DNA from: Notospermus geniculatus
Lineage: Eukaryota > Nemertea > Pilidiophora > Heteronemertea > Lineidae
Reading direction: 5' to 3'
Assembly (NCBI GenBank): GCA_002633025.1
Contig: NMRB01000347.1
Location: 205,517-269,516, forward strand
DNA: 64,000 bases
Shown: one piece after another, positions 1-12,039 of the stretch
Layout of the letters: every line of letters begins with the position of its first letter
Numbering within the stretch: position 1 is the first letter of the stretch
Made by a program: the position numbers and the translations under genes
The notes under the pieces: model-generated
What the model was told of the DNA's origin: nothing
What the model saw: only the letters and a program-made list of their open reading frames with translations
The model's database searches: none

Positions 1-3000
1 AGAAGTTTTGATTGTTGTGAGACCATTTTTATATGTTAAACTATATGTCTGTACGTATGTGTGTGAAATATCAAGTCGATTTTATGACGATAACATTGCT
101 TTGCAGCCTCCCAAAAAAGTTGTGTGTCAGATCAGGCCGTGGATGGCATATGAACATGCTCTGTTGACCGGGCAGTTTTGCTCTCAAAGACACCCGTTTA
201 TTTCCATGAAGAGAAGTTTTGATTGTTGTGAGACCGTTTTTATATGTTAAAGTATATGTCTGTACGTATGTGTGTGAAATATTAAGTCGATTTTATGACG
301 ATAACATAGTTTTTGCAGCCTCCCAAAAAAGTTGTGTGTCAGATCAGGCCGTGGATGGGATATGAACATGCTTTGTTGACCGGGCAGTTTTGCTCTCTAA
401 GTCACCCGTTTATTTCCATGAAGAGAAGTTTTGATTGTTGTGAGACCATTTGTATATGTTAAACCATATGTCTGTACGTATGTGTGTGAAATATCAAGTC
501 GATTTTATGACGATAACATTGTTTTTGCAGCCTCCCAAAAAAGTTGTGTGTCAGATCAGGCCGTGGATGGGATATGAACATGCTTTGTTGACCGGGCAGT
601 TTTGCTCTCAAAGTCACCCGTTTATTTCCATGAAGAGAAGTTTTGATTGTTGTGAGACCATTTTTATATGTTAAAGTATATGTCTGTACGTATGTGTGTG
701 AAATATCAAGTCGATTTGATGACGATAACATTGTTTTTGCAGCCTCCCAAAAAGTTTGTGTGTCAGATCAGGTTGTGGATGGGATATGAATATGCTTTGT
801 TGATCGGGCAGTTTTGCTCTCAAAGTCACCCGTTTATTTCCATGAAGAGAAGTTTTGATTGTTGTGAGACCATTTTTATATGTTAAAGTATATGTCTGTA
901 CGTATGTGTGTGAAATATCAAGTCGATTTTATGACGATAACATTGTTTTTGCAGCCTCCCAAAAAGTTAGTGTGTCAGATCAGGCTGTGAATGGGATATG
1001 AAATGCTTTGTTGACCGGGCAGTTTTGCTCTCAAAGTCACCCGTTTATTTCCATGAAGAGAAGTTTTGATTGTTGTGAGACCATTTTTATATGTTAAAGT
1101 ATATGTCTGTACGTATGTGTGTGAAATATCAAGTCGATTTTATGACGATAACATTGTTTTTGCAGCCTCCCAAAAAGTTAGTGTGTCAGATCAGGCTGTG
1201 AATGGGATATGAAATGCTTTGTTGACCGGGCAGTTTTGCTCTCAAAGTCACCCGTTTATTTCCATGAAGAGAAGTTTTGATTGTTGTGAGACCATTTTTA
1301 TATGTTAAAGTATATGTCTGTACGTATGTGTGTGAAATATCAAGTCGATTTTATGACGATAACATTGTTTTTGCAGCCTCCCAAAAAGTTAGTGTGTCAG
1401 ATCAGGCTGTGAATGGGATATGAAATGCTTTGTTGACCGGGCAGTTTTGCTCTCAAAGTCACCCGTTTATTTCCATGAAGAGAAGTTTTGATTGTTGTGA
1501 GACCATTTTTATATGTTAAAGTATATGTCTGTACGTATGTGTGTGAAATATCAAGTCGATTTTATGACGATAACATTGTTTTTGCAGCCTCCCAAAAAGT
1601 TAGTGTGTCAGATCAGGCTGTGAATGGGATATGAAATGCTTTGTTGACCGGGCAGTTTTGCTCTCAAAGTCACCCGTTTATTTCCATGAAGAGAAGTTTT
1701 GATTGTTGTGAGACCATTTTTATATGTTAAAGTATATGTCTGTACGTATGTGTGTGAAATATCAAGTCGATTTTATGACGATAACATTGTTTTTGCAGCC
1801 TCCCAAAAAGTTAGTGTGTCAGATCAGGCTGTGAATGGGATATGAAATGCTTTGTTGACCGGGCAGTTTTGCTCTCAAAGTCACCCGTTTATTTCCATGA
1901 AGAGAAGTTTTGATTGTTGTGAGACCATTTTTATATGTTAAAGTATATGTCTGTACGTATGTGTGTGAAATATCAAGTCGATTTTATGACGATAACATTG
2001 TTTTTGCAGCCTCCCAAAAAGTTAGTGTGTCAGATCAGGCTGTGAATGGGATATGAAATGCTTTGTTGACCGGGCAGTTTTGCTCTCAAAGTCACCCGTT
2101 TATTTCCATGAAGAGAAGTTTTGATTGTTGTGAGACCATTTTTATATGTTAAAGTATATGTCTGTACGTATGTGTGTGAAATATCAAGTCGATTTTATGA
2201 CGATAACATTGTTTTTGCAGCCTCCCAAAAAGTTAGTGTGTCAGATCAGGCTGTGAATGGGATATGAAATGCTTTGTTGACCGGGCAGTTTTGCTCTCAA
2301 AGTCACCCGTTTATTTCCATGAAGAGAAGTTTTGATTGTTGTGAGACCATTTTTATATGTTAAAGTATATGTCTGTACGTATGTGTGTGAAATATCAAGT
2401 CGATTTTATGACGATAACATTGTTTTTGCAGCCTCCCAAAAAGTTAGTGTGTCAGATCAGGCTGTGAATGGGATATGAAATGCTTTGTTGACCGGGCAGT
2501 TTTGCTCTCAAAGTCACCCGTTTATTTCCATGAAGAGAAGTTTTGATTGTTGTGAGACCATTTTTATATGTTAAAGTATATGTCTGTACGTATGTGTGTG
2601 AAATATCAAGTCGATTTTATGACGATAACATTGTTTTTGCAGCCTCCCAAAAAGTTAGTGTGTCAGATCAGGCTGTGAATGGGATATGAAATGCTTTGTT
2701 GACCGGGCAGTTTTGCTCTCAAAGTCACCCGTTTATTTCCATGAAGAGAAGTTTTGATTGTTGTGAGACCATTTTTATATGTTAAAGTATATGTCTGTAC
2801 GTATGTGTGTGAAATATCAAGTCGATTTTATGACGATAACATTGTTTTTGCAGCCTCCCAAAAAGTTAGTGTGTCAGATCAGGCTGTGAATGGGATATGA
2901 AATGCTTTGTTGACCGGGCAGTTTTGCTCTCAAAGTCACCCGTTTATTTCCATGAAGAGAAGTTTTGATTGTTGTGAGACCATTTTTATATGTTAAAGTA

Positions 3001-6000
3001 TATGTCTGTACGTATGTGTGTGAAATATCAAGTCGATTTTATGACGATAACATTGTTTTTGCAGCCTCCCAAAAAGTTAGTGTGTCAGATCAGGCTGTGA
3101 ATGGGATATGAAATGCTTTGTTGACCGGGCAGTTTTGCTCTCAAAGTCACCCGTTTATTTCCATGAAGAGAAGTTTTGATTGTTGTGAGACCATTTTTAT
3201 ATGTTAAAGTATATGTCTGTACGTATGTGTGTGAAATATCAAGTCGATTTTATGACGATAACATTGTTTTTGCAGCCTCCCAAAAAGTTAGTGTGTCAGA
3301 TCAGGCTGTGAATGGGATATGAAATGCTTTGTTGACCGGGCAGTTTTGCTCTCAAAGTCACCCGTTTATTTCCATGAAGAGAAGTTTTGATTGTTGTGAG
3401 ACCATTTTTATATGTTAAAGTATATGTCTGTACGTATGTGTGTGAAATATCAAGTCGATTTTATGACGATAACATTGTTTTTGCAGCCTCCCAAAAAGTT
3501 AGTGTGTCAGATCAGGCTGTGAATGGGATATGAAATGCTTTGTTGACCGGGCAGTTTTGCTCTCAAAGTCACCCGTTTATTTCCATGAAGAGAAGTTTTG
3601 ATTGTTGTGAGACCATTTTTATATGTTAAAGTATATGTCTGTACGTATGTGTGTGAAATATCAAGTCGATTTTATGACGATAACATTGTTTTTGCAGCCT
3701 CCCAAAAAGTTAGTGTGTCAGATCAGGCTGTGAATGGGATATGAAATGCTTTGTTGACCGGGCAGTTTTGCTCTCAAAGTCACCCGTTTATTTCCATGAA
3801 GAGAAGTTTTGATTGTTGTGAGACCATTTTTATATGTTAAAGTATATGTCTGTACGTATGTGTGTGAAATATCAAGTCGATTTTATGACGATAACATTGT
3901 TTTTGCAGCCTCCCAAAAAGTTAGTGTGTCAGATCAGGCTGTGAATGGGATATGAAATGCTTTGTTGACCGGGCAGTTTTGCTCTCAAAGTCACCCGTTT
4001 ATTTCCATGAAGAGAAGTTTTGATTGTTGTGAGACCATTTTTATATGTTAAAGTATATGTCTGTACGTATGTGTGTGAAATATCAAGTCGATTTTATGAC
4101 GATAACATTGTTTTTGCAGCCTCCCAAAAAGTTAGTGTGTCAGATCAGGCTGTGAATGGGATATGAAATGCTTTGTTGACCGGGCAGTTTTGCTCTCAAA
4201 GTCACCCGTTTATTTCCATGAAGAGAAGTTTTGATTGTTGTGAGACCATTTTTATATGTTAAAGTATATGTCTGTACGTATGTGTGTGAAATATCAAGTC
4301 GATTTTATGACGATAACATTGTTTTTGCAGCCTCCCAAAAAGTTAGTGTGTCAGATCAGGCTGTGAATGGGATATGAAATGCTTTGTTGACCGGGCAGTT
4401 TTGCTCTCAAAGTCACCCGTTTATTTCCATGAAGAGAAGTTTTGATTGTTGTGAGACCATTTTTATATGTTAAAGTATATGTCTGTACGTATGTGTGTGA
4501 AATATCAAGTCGATTTTATGACGATAACATTGTTTTTGCAGCCTCCCAAAAAGTTAGTGTGTCAGATCAGGCTGTGAATGGGATATGAAATGCTTTGTTG
4601 ACCGGGCAGTTTTGCTCTCAAAGTCACCCGTTTATTTCCATGAAGAGAAGTTTTGATTGTTGTGAGACCATTTTTATATGTTAAAGTATATGTCTGTACG
4701 TATGTGTGTGAAATATCAAGTCGATTTTATGACGATAACATTGTTTTTGCAGCCTCCCAAAAAGTTAGTGTGTCAGATCAGGCTGTGAATGGGATATGAA
4801 ATGCTTTGTTGACCGGGCAGTTTTGCTCTCAAAGTCACCCGTTTATTTCCATGAAGAGAAGTTTTGATTGTTGTGAGACCATTTTTATATGTTAAAGTAT
4901 ATGTCTGTACGTATGTGTGTGAAATATCAAGTCGATTTTATGACGATAACATTGTTTTTGCAGCCTCCCAAAAAGTTAGTGTGTCAGATCAGGCTGTGAA
5001 TGGGATATGAAATGCTTTGTTGACCGGGCAGTTTTGCTCTCAAAGTCACCCGTTTATTTCCATGAAGAGAAGTTTTGATTGTTGTGAGACCATTTTTATA
5101 TGTTAAAGTATATGTCTGTACGTATGTGTGTGAAATATCAAGTCGATTTTATGACGATAACATTGTTTTTGCAGCCTCCCAAAAAGTTAGTGTGTCAGAT
5201 CAGGCTGTGAATGGGATATGAAATGCTTTGTTGACCGGGCAGTTTTGCTCTCAAAGTCACCCGTTTATTTCCATGAAGAGAAGTTTTGATTGTTGTGAGA
5301 CCATTTTTATATGTTAAAGTATATGTCTGTACGTATGTGTGTGAAATATCAAGTCGATTTTATGACGATAACATTGTTTTTGCAGCCTCCCAAAAAGTTA
5401 GTGTGTCAGATCAGGCTGTGAATGGGATATGAAATGCTTTGTTGACCGGGCAGTTTTGCTCTCAAAGTCACCCGTTTATTTCCATGAAGAGAAGTTTTGA
5501 TTGTTGTGAGACCATTTTTATATGTTAAAGTATATGTCTGTACGTATGTGTGTGAAATATCAAGTCGATTTTATGACGATAACATTGTTTTTGCAGCCTC
5601 CCAAAAAGTTAGTGTGTCAGATCAGGCTGTGAATGGGATATGAAATGCTTTGTTGACCGGGCAGTTTTGCTCTCAAAGTCACCCGTTTATTTCCATGAAG
5701 AGAAGTTTTGATTGTTGTGAGACCATTTTTATATGTTAAAGTATATGTCTGTACGTATGTGTGTGAAATATCAAGTCGATTTTATGACGATAACATTGTT
5801 TTTGCAGCCTCCCAAAAAGTTAGTGTGTCAGATCAGGCTGTGAATGGGATATGAAATGCTTTGTTGACCGGGCAGTTTTGCTCTCAAAGTCACCCGTTTA
5901 TTTCCATGAAGAGAAGTTTTGATTGTTGTGAGACCATTTTTATATGTTAAAGTATATGTCTGTACGTATGTGTGTGAAATATCAAGTCGATTTTATGACG

Positions 6001-6430
6001 ATAACATTGTTTTTGCAGCCTCCCAAAAAGTTAGTGTGTCAGATCAGGCTGTGAATGGGATATGAAATGCTTTGTTGACCGGGCAGTTTTGCTCTCAAAG
6101 TCACCCGTTTATTTCCATGAAGAGAAGTTTTGATTGTTGTGAGACCATTTTTATACGTTAAAGTATATGTCTGTACGTATGTGTGTGAAATATCAAGTCG
6201 ATTTTATGACGATAACATTGTTTTTGCGGCCTCCCAAAAAGTTAGTGTGTCAGATCAGGCTGTGAATGGGATATGAAATGCTTTGTTGACCGGGCAGTTT
6301 TGCTCTCAAAGTCACCCGTTTATTTCCATGAAGAGAAATTTTGATTGTTGTGAGACCATTTTTATATGTTAAAGTATACGTCTGTACGTATGTGTGTGAA
6401 ATATCAAGTCGATTTGATGACGATAACTTC
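1..6430. repeat. 211-bp satellite array, about 30 monomers
   Basis: Head-to-tail array. Monomer starts fall at 1, 212, 424, 636 and 848, then exactly every 211 bases to 6334, where a partial monomer ends at about 6428. Copies from 848 to about 6120 are almost identical; the first four (211-212 bp) and the last two carry substitutions and small indels. Each monomer contains TGACGATAACATTG followed by TTTTTGCAGCC, which resembles a 3' splice site. The edge copies keep short open frames that a one-base change and a TAG close in the inner copies. The period is not a multiple of three, so a repeat protein is unlikely. This pattern fits a satellite homogenised by unequal exchange. It lies just downstream of a truncated OATP module. 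Real copy number may differ from the assembly. Confidence 0.95.
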
Positions 6431-6463
6431 ACAATTTATGCCTCTCAAATAGAAAAACACCTA

Positions 6464-6752
6464 GGACCACAGGGTCGGATCCAGGGGGCGTGGGGGGCGT
6501 ACGCGCCCCCCCCCTATTTTTGGCAGAGCAATGATTTTTTTTAGCAAGAAAAATTTAATCACATAAAAATTCGAGTATTTTGCTCTCAGATGCCAGGAAA
6601 ATGCATCTAAAAGCATTTAAATTGTTAAATTTTTCTGGGGGAGGACCCCCAGACCCCCCCCCCGGCCGTTTCGGCTTCGCGGTCTCGGTGCTCACAACCT
6701 CGGCCGAGCTACGCCCCCCTTTCTGTCAACCCTGGATCCGACCCTGGGACCA
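6464..6752. mobile_element. MITE with 17-bp terminal inverted repeats and 6-bp target duplication
   Basis: The element spans 6470-6746 (277 bp). It starts CAGGGTCGGATCCAGGG and ends with the reverse complement CCCTGGATCCGACCCTG. The flanks GGACCA (6464-6469) and GGACCA (6747-6752) form a 6-bp target-site duplication. No transposase is present, so it is non-autonomous. Its right edge is only nine bases inside the intron that follows exon 7 of the first OATP module (donor at 6760 on the minus strand), and its left edge is close to the end of the satellite. Superfamily not assigned. Confidence 0.9.
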
Positions 6753-6760
6753 GTTCTTAC

Positions 6761-8163
6761 CGAAATATCAGCATGCACCACGGTACCGCATTAAGGCCTG
6801 CTATAAGGGTTACCACGCACAGAATCAACCCCACTGGAATAATCATTTGGCAGTTTCCGGTGCAAAATCCTTTTGTAGCTGTTCCATCTTCGGTGCAAGA
6901 ACAGTCGGAGAATGTCTGAAGGCAGAAATCATATTTCAGAGATTGGACCTATTCGCAAGAAGAGCTTCCAAAAATCAACTTTTGTGGAGAGATTCCATCC
7001 CTGCCGTCCGGCAAGCCAACGCAGAAAAGGAGAGCAAACCAGTATATGTGTGGCGGATTTTGGCCTGCGTCAGTCACATCTTGACCTCATCTCGCTGAGC
7101 TATGTCTTAAGTACCTATCTCAGATGATCAACAACAAGGCAACTTTCTCATCTTTTTTACCACCAACAATACCTGATTACTGCTGTCGAAAGGCATGGAT
7201 TTACAGCCAGCGTGGCAGGGAGAAAAGAAAGTGTTTCCTTGACGGTCACAGACTGGGTTAAACTGGCCCACACGGCAATCACAATCGGCGTTACAAACGG
7301 TAGTCAAGTTATGATAACTGCAAAAGAAAACGGTTTGTTGTGCAAGACAGCCAAAGAGTGTTCTTTGCAGGTCGCCCGTGAAGCAAGTTCAACATGTTCC
7401 CGGCAAAAATCGGTAGACAACTCAACGCGTGGCGTCCGTAACCGCGAGACCAGTCTGTTCTTGAAGAGTTCGAGCTACCCCAAGCTGTGGGGCAGCTCGG
7501 CTTGAACAGTTGACTGGAACAGGCTCCTTCGTTGAATTGCTTACTTAAAAGGTCCAGTGATCCCTGCCATCTGTTCTTTGGGACAACCAAGAGCAAAGAA
7601 TGGAACCATGAGGGTTAAGCCTACTGTTCCAATGATGAAAACAAACTTCGCCATAGACGCTGGTGTCCGTAAGAACCGTGACGTCACGAAACCACTCAGG
7701 AATGTCGATATTGAGTTTGGTATTGCAGATGTCCCGGCTGCAATATAGAGCAAAGGGCCAGTTACACCCAGAACCAGCGGACCCACACCATAGAAAGGGA
7801 GTCAGGAGGGTGGCGATGGACCGGCATCCAAAGGAGAGAACGTAATTACGGACTATTCGCTACAGGCAATCGAAATCACAGTAAACCACCAGTGTCATTT
7901 TTTTGCCTTCAAGACGGGGTTAGACCGACTGTATTCCCTGACAGCATAAATAGATCATGAACCCTTTTTGGCGGCAGCGACTCATTTCTTTCACTTACTG
8001 AAGAAATAACTTGTGTGCGAAGCCGACAGTCCGAATTGCTGCTCCATGTATTTGGGAAGGAAGGTGCCTAATCCTGCTGATCCGAAGACAAGGAAAATCA
8101 TACTAGCAATGATTGCCATGTAAGCCTTGTTGGTAAGGAGACGTTTTATGGCGTGTAGGAAAG
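6761..8163 (-). CDS. OATP C-terminal module 1 (exons 4-7 only), truncated
   Basis: Minus-strand exons corresponding to exons 4-7 of the full OATP gene further upstream: 8163-7999 (165 nt), 7737-7545 (193), 7317-7173 (145), 6915-6761 (155). The first three have exactly the same lengths as in the full gene and all have the same phases, with AG acceptors and GTAAG-type donors (GTATTG after exon 6). Exon 4 encodes a transmembrane segment ending in a FLPKYMEQQFG block. Exon 6 encodes a Kazal-like extracellular domain with six Cys (ending CHAGC), and exon 7 adds four more (DCSC..FC..NC). The N-terminal half (exons 1-3) is absent from 8164-9244. Exons 8-9 are missing before the MITE and satellite begin; they may lie left of the window or be lost. 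No stop or frameshift is visible. Could be a spliced cassette of the locus or a decaying fragment. Confidence 0.82.
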
Positions 8164-8578
8164 CTAAAAAGAAAGCAATTCAAAGGTTATCAGCAGCTGC
8201 TATCAAAAACAAATTAATCCCTTGCATTTTCACATGCAACAAACTGAACGTTCAGTGCATGCCTTCGCAAACTATTTTGCACATGCAAAGTAGCCTAGTA
8301 GCCTGTAGCTTCGTATAGCTAATTAACCCTGCTCTCGCAAGATTAGCAAAGCATGCTAACCCGGCTTCGATAGCAGTTTCAAAAACAGAATGGGCGTGTG
8401 GTATGCTGAAGCCATAAGTCGGTCAGCGAATGTTGAGGAGAGGAGCCGATGGCACGAAAGAGCTGACACTCACCTGCTATCCTCTGTCGAAATTGGGGCA
8501 ATTACAGATTGTTCGATGGCCACGCGGATAGGAATAAGAATGATATCAGAAATACATAACGTATTTTGCGGCGGAACG

Positions 8579-8856
8579 AAGAAGAAACTCATCACGACGT
8601 CGATTTCTCACCGCAAACTCATTACGACGTCGATTTCTCACCGCAAACTCATCACGACGTCGATTTCTCACCGCAAACTCATCACAACGTCGATTTCTCA
8701 CCGCAAACTCATCACGACGTCGGTTTCTCACCGCAAACTCATCACGACGTCGATTTCTCACCGCAAACTCATCACAACGTCGATTTCACACCGCAAACTC
8801 ATCACGACGTCAACTTATCGCCGCAAACTTATCACGACGTCAATTCCTCACCGCAT
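8579..8856. repeat. 30-bp minisatellite, about 9 copies
   Basis: Nine tandem copies of a 30-bp unit built around CATCACGACGTCGATTTCTC and ACCGCAAACT, with scattered substitutions and a degraded right end. Because 30 is a multiple of three the array is open in several frames on both strands, which gives spurious repeat peptides. It lies between OATP module 1 (exon 4 at 8163) and the 3' end of OATP module 2 (stop at 9245). The rest of 8164-9244 shows no exon; in particular nothing like OATP exons 1-3. Confidence 0.9.
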
Positions 8857-9244
8857 GAAGAGAGCGAGAACGCCTACCATTCAGCAATATTGCAAATAAT
8901 AATTTATTCCTGATGCAGCAGTAAAATCATAATAATTTACATATTAATTGACGTATTAACATCTTTATTCGCAATTTGCCGCGTTTGATGTGTCACATCT
9001 GAAATGCACACGCGGCATACACCCCGGTACCTGACGTAGCGAAATACCCCATATCCCCATGAACTTAAACACCAAAGGCAATCGCATTGAAGCGCTTCCG
9101 CGAATGGCGAAAGGTCTGTGAAATTTACTCCGAAATTTTGGAGGGGAGGTAAGCACCCAGACTATAAATAAACTGGTTTGAAATCGAATCACATAGGATT
9201 GCCCGCAAATGCAATACTGGGCCCTGATGGTTAGGCTAAACTTG

Positions 9245-12039
9245 CTATACAACGGTCTGGTGTTCAATTTCGTATTCCGTTCCAGGGGCGGTATAGGTCA
9301 CAACGATGTCATTATTGACTACTTCCGTTTTCGTCCTCCCCAATTCCTTCTTTTTCTTCGACGTGAGGAACCACCAGATGTAAAGTGATATGATAGCTGG
9401 AATGCTGCCTATCCCGATGCTGACGCCAAGCATGCGCGTCCGTAAAAGAAACTTTTCGTAGACTTGGCATGTCTCGAGTTTCCCTCCGTGAAATAGGCAG
9501 GTTTGGTCTATGATGTCTCCAAAGACAACCGGAGCAGGAATACCTGCAAAGGAGACATATCGTCCGTTACTATGGTTACATGTCAAAGAACACGTGCCAT
9601 GACTATGGAGTAGAGGGCAAGAGGGTCATCTTTGTAGCGAATATTATGTAAAATTCGGTTAAGAGAAATGCAAAACGATCCTTACCAACAATGGCAAATA
9701 AAAACATGAGTACACCAATCGCTAGGGTCTTGTCCCGATCCTCAACAGCCCTAAAAAACAAATAGAGAAACATTGGGCTTCCCTTACATTGAACTATACG
9801 GTATACGAAAACACCATTTAAAGGGCCTCTAGAGGCAGCTCGCCATTAGGCTACTATCAGTCCCGGTTCTTCGGCCAGGCGGCGCCACTTTAATGTAATA
9901 ACCACTGGTACGAGGTATTCAACCTGGGTTTCCCGGGGTTTTCCCCTGCCATGCTGGCTGCCTCTAGAGGCCCTTTAACAAAGGCTTCAAGTGGATTCAC
10001 GACCGTGAAGCCATTGTTAACCGCGGTATTCGTATACCGTATAGTTCTATGTAAAGGAAGCCTTACGTATTCGTCTGGTCGCTAGGTGTATTCGTCAAGT
10101 CGCTAGACCTAGTCGCCTAGTCGCTAGGTATTCGTCAAGTCCCTAGGACTATTCGTCTAGTCGCTATAGGTGTATTCGTCAGGTCGCTAGGTGTATTCAT
10201 CAAGTCGCAAGGTGTATTTGTCAAGTCGCTTGGTGTATTCCAGCTGATCGTACCGGCAAATGCTGTTGTGTGTTGTCTCATTCCCATCACTTTGTCATAC
10301 GATGGCAGTCATTGGAAGAAATTATGCAAGCGACGTTTATGTTTACCTTATAAGTAGCATAACTCCTGGCATCATTCCTAGCCCACTGAGCAGGGCAGTA
10401 GTGAAAAGAATGATACAGAAAGGAATAAGCATATGACAGGTATCCCGACATTGACCAGTTACAGCATAGCCATCAGGGATGCAGGTACAATTTTGAAATG
10501 TTGTCTGAAAAATAAGATGCAAAATGCGAACGCGTATAACCTATGACGAGCTTTTTCATGACAGACAACGATTTCTCCAAAGAGATGAAAAGCACAAAAA
10601 TTGACACACAAAATATGATAAATAAAAAGGCAATTTCCAGAGACAATGATTTCTAAGGCAATATACCGTAGTTTCACACCTGAAAGGTCAGTCCATCAAC
10701 GTGAAGCACGAACGCCTCCTGTAATCAATGACTAATTCCAATCAGTTAACCGATTGGCTTAGCTGTCACGGTTTGCGACAGGTGTTTCAGCTCAGCGGAC
10801 GCCAGGGTCGCCGAGCCCAAGTCTAGAGCAGGAGGCATGCTTACCGAATTTAACACTGAGCAGCCGGCATGACAGGCGGAGAAATAACTCACACCGTCAC
10901 TCCCGCAAACCGGGCGGATATTCTCCGTGCTGCAATCACACTGCAGATTACAACTATCCGTGAAGTTGTATCTGCAAAAGAAAGACGTATTTACATTGAC
11001 ACTCCCAACATTAAAAAACAAGAGCTACCTATTTACGATAAGTTACTGAAGAAGTGAAGAAAATACGTTACTGGAGAAGTGAAGAAAATTTGCAAGCTTC
11101 GGAGACGACTTACGTATGTTTACTATCGAAGAAGTGAATTAGACGATAGTACGTCAATTCATTTTAAAGTTATCAAAGGGGCATCATCCAACTACCAGTA
11201 GAGCTACGCTTTGAACTTTGTTCAAGCTGTAAAGTGGTACGGTGTGTACGGTCTACAAGTCTTACCCGTTGACTTCGCCCAATCCTTTGACCGGAGTCAC
11301 TGAACATCCTAACCATATGAAGCCCATACGGAGAAGAACGGTCACCAAGCCGATGAGTCCATTGCACCTCGCCAATTCGACTAACCCCATATGTAACTTG
11401 GATGTCATGAAACCACTAGAAAATGTGCCAATGGCCGCCGGCAGAGCAGACGTTACCACTGAAAGAAGTGCCTCTTGTACATTAGTAACGCGACATGAAC
11501 CAAGTTGACTATAGGCAACAGTGAAAACATGAACCAACTGTAGAGGCATGGCCAACTAAGACGGCATTAGAACAATACTGGGCCAACTAAGGCGGAATAA
11601 GAGACAATACTGGGCCAACTAAGGCGGCATTAGAACAATACTGAACCAACTAAGGCGGCATTAGAACAATACTGAACCAACTAAGGCGGCATTAGAGACA
11701 ATACTGGGCCAACTAAGGCGGCATTAGAACAATACTGAACCAATTAAGGCGGAATTAGAGACAATACTGAGCCAACTAAGGCGGAATTAGAGACAATGCT
11801 GAGCCAACTAAGGCGGCATTAGAGAAATACTGGGCGACTGAGGAGGTACCATAAAATGATAAAACTAGTCTTACCCAATACCATACTGGCCTGGGACGCA
11901 GTCAAATCGAACTGTGTTTCTATATATTTTGGCAGGAAGGTAAAAAATGCAATCATTCCGAAGGCACCAAAGATGTCACTGATTGCGATAAGGGCATACA
12001 CGCGGCTCGTAAAGATGCGCTTTAGAGCAAGCACGAAAC
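9245..12039 (-). CDS. OATP C-terminal module 2 (exons 4-9)
   Basis: Six minus-strand exons: 12039-11875 (165 nt), 11458-11266 (193), 10971-10845 (127), 10504-10347 (158), 9750-9686 (65), 9543-9245 (299, stop at 9245). Joined in phase they encode 335 residues of the C-terminal half of an organic-anion-transporting polypeptide. They contain membrane segments, a FLPKYIETQFDLTAS block, a Kazal-like domain with six Cys (PVCGSDG, CHAGC), four further Cys (NCTC, QC, TC), an ED/RDK-type motif before the short exon 8, and a final membrane helix followed by a KKKK-rich cytosolic tail. No ATG-led N-terminal half is found in 12040-13352, so this cannot be a complete transporter on its own as seen here. 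Every splice site and phase is intact, which argues against a pseudogene. Introns carry a MITE and two minisatellites. Confidence 0.85.
9776..10062. mobile_element. MITE-like nested inverted repeat in OATP module 2 intron
   Basis: The outer arms at 9776-9807 and 10031-10062 are inverted (CTATACGGTATACG against CGTATACCGTATAG, with two mismatches in 32). A second inverted pair lies inside: TTAAAGGGCCTCTAGAGGC near 9818 and GCCTCTAGAGGCCCTTTAA near 9960. The 287-bp element sits in the intron between exons 7 and 8 of OATP module 2 and has no coding capacity. Confidence 0.8.
10075..10240. repeat. Degenerate minisatellite of about 20-22 bp
   Basis: Roughly eight variable copies of GTCGCTAGGTGTATTCGTCA, beside the nested inverted repeat in the same OATP intron. 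Unit length drifts and several copies contain deletions. Confidence 0.75.
11550..11840. repeat. Minisatellite of about 31 bp, 9 copies
   Basis: Tandem copies built on CCAACTAAGGCGGCATTAGA followed by ACAATACTG, alternating AGAACAATACTG and AGAGACAATACTG variants. The array fills most of the intron between exons 4 and 5 of OATP module 2. Confidence 0.9.

Noticed and set aside
8-886. Open frames of 70-90 codons in the first satellite copies
   Set aside because: They follow the 211/212-bp period, are closed by a one-base change in the homogenised copies, and occur on both strands; no gene structure.
1-6430. CRISPR-like regular repeat pattern
   Set aside because: There are no unique spacers; the whole 211-bp unit is repeated, in a eukaryotic gene context. 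It is a satellite.
6580-7098. 172-codon plus-strand frame
   Set aside because: It runs across the MITE and antisense to OATP exon 7; only the minus strand has splice sites and family motifs.
8390-8913. Repeat protein from the 30-bp array
   Set aside because: The unit is a multiple of three and free of stops in several frames on both strands, so openness is automatic; no start or splice context.
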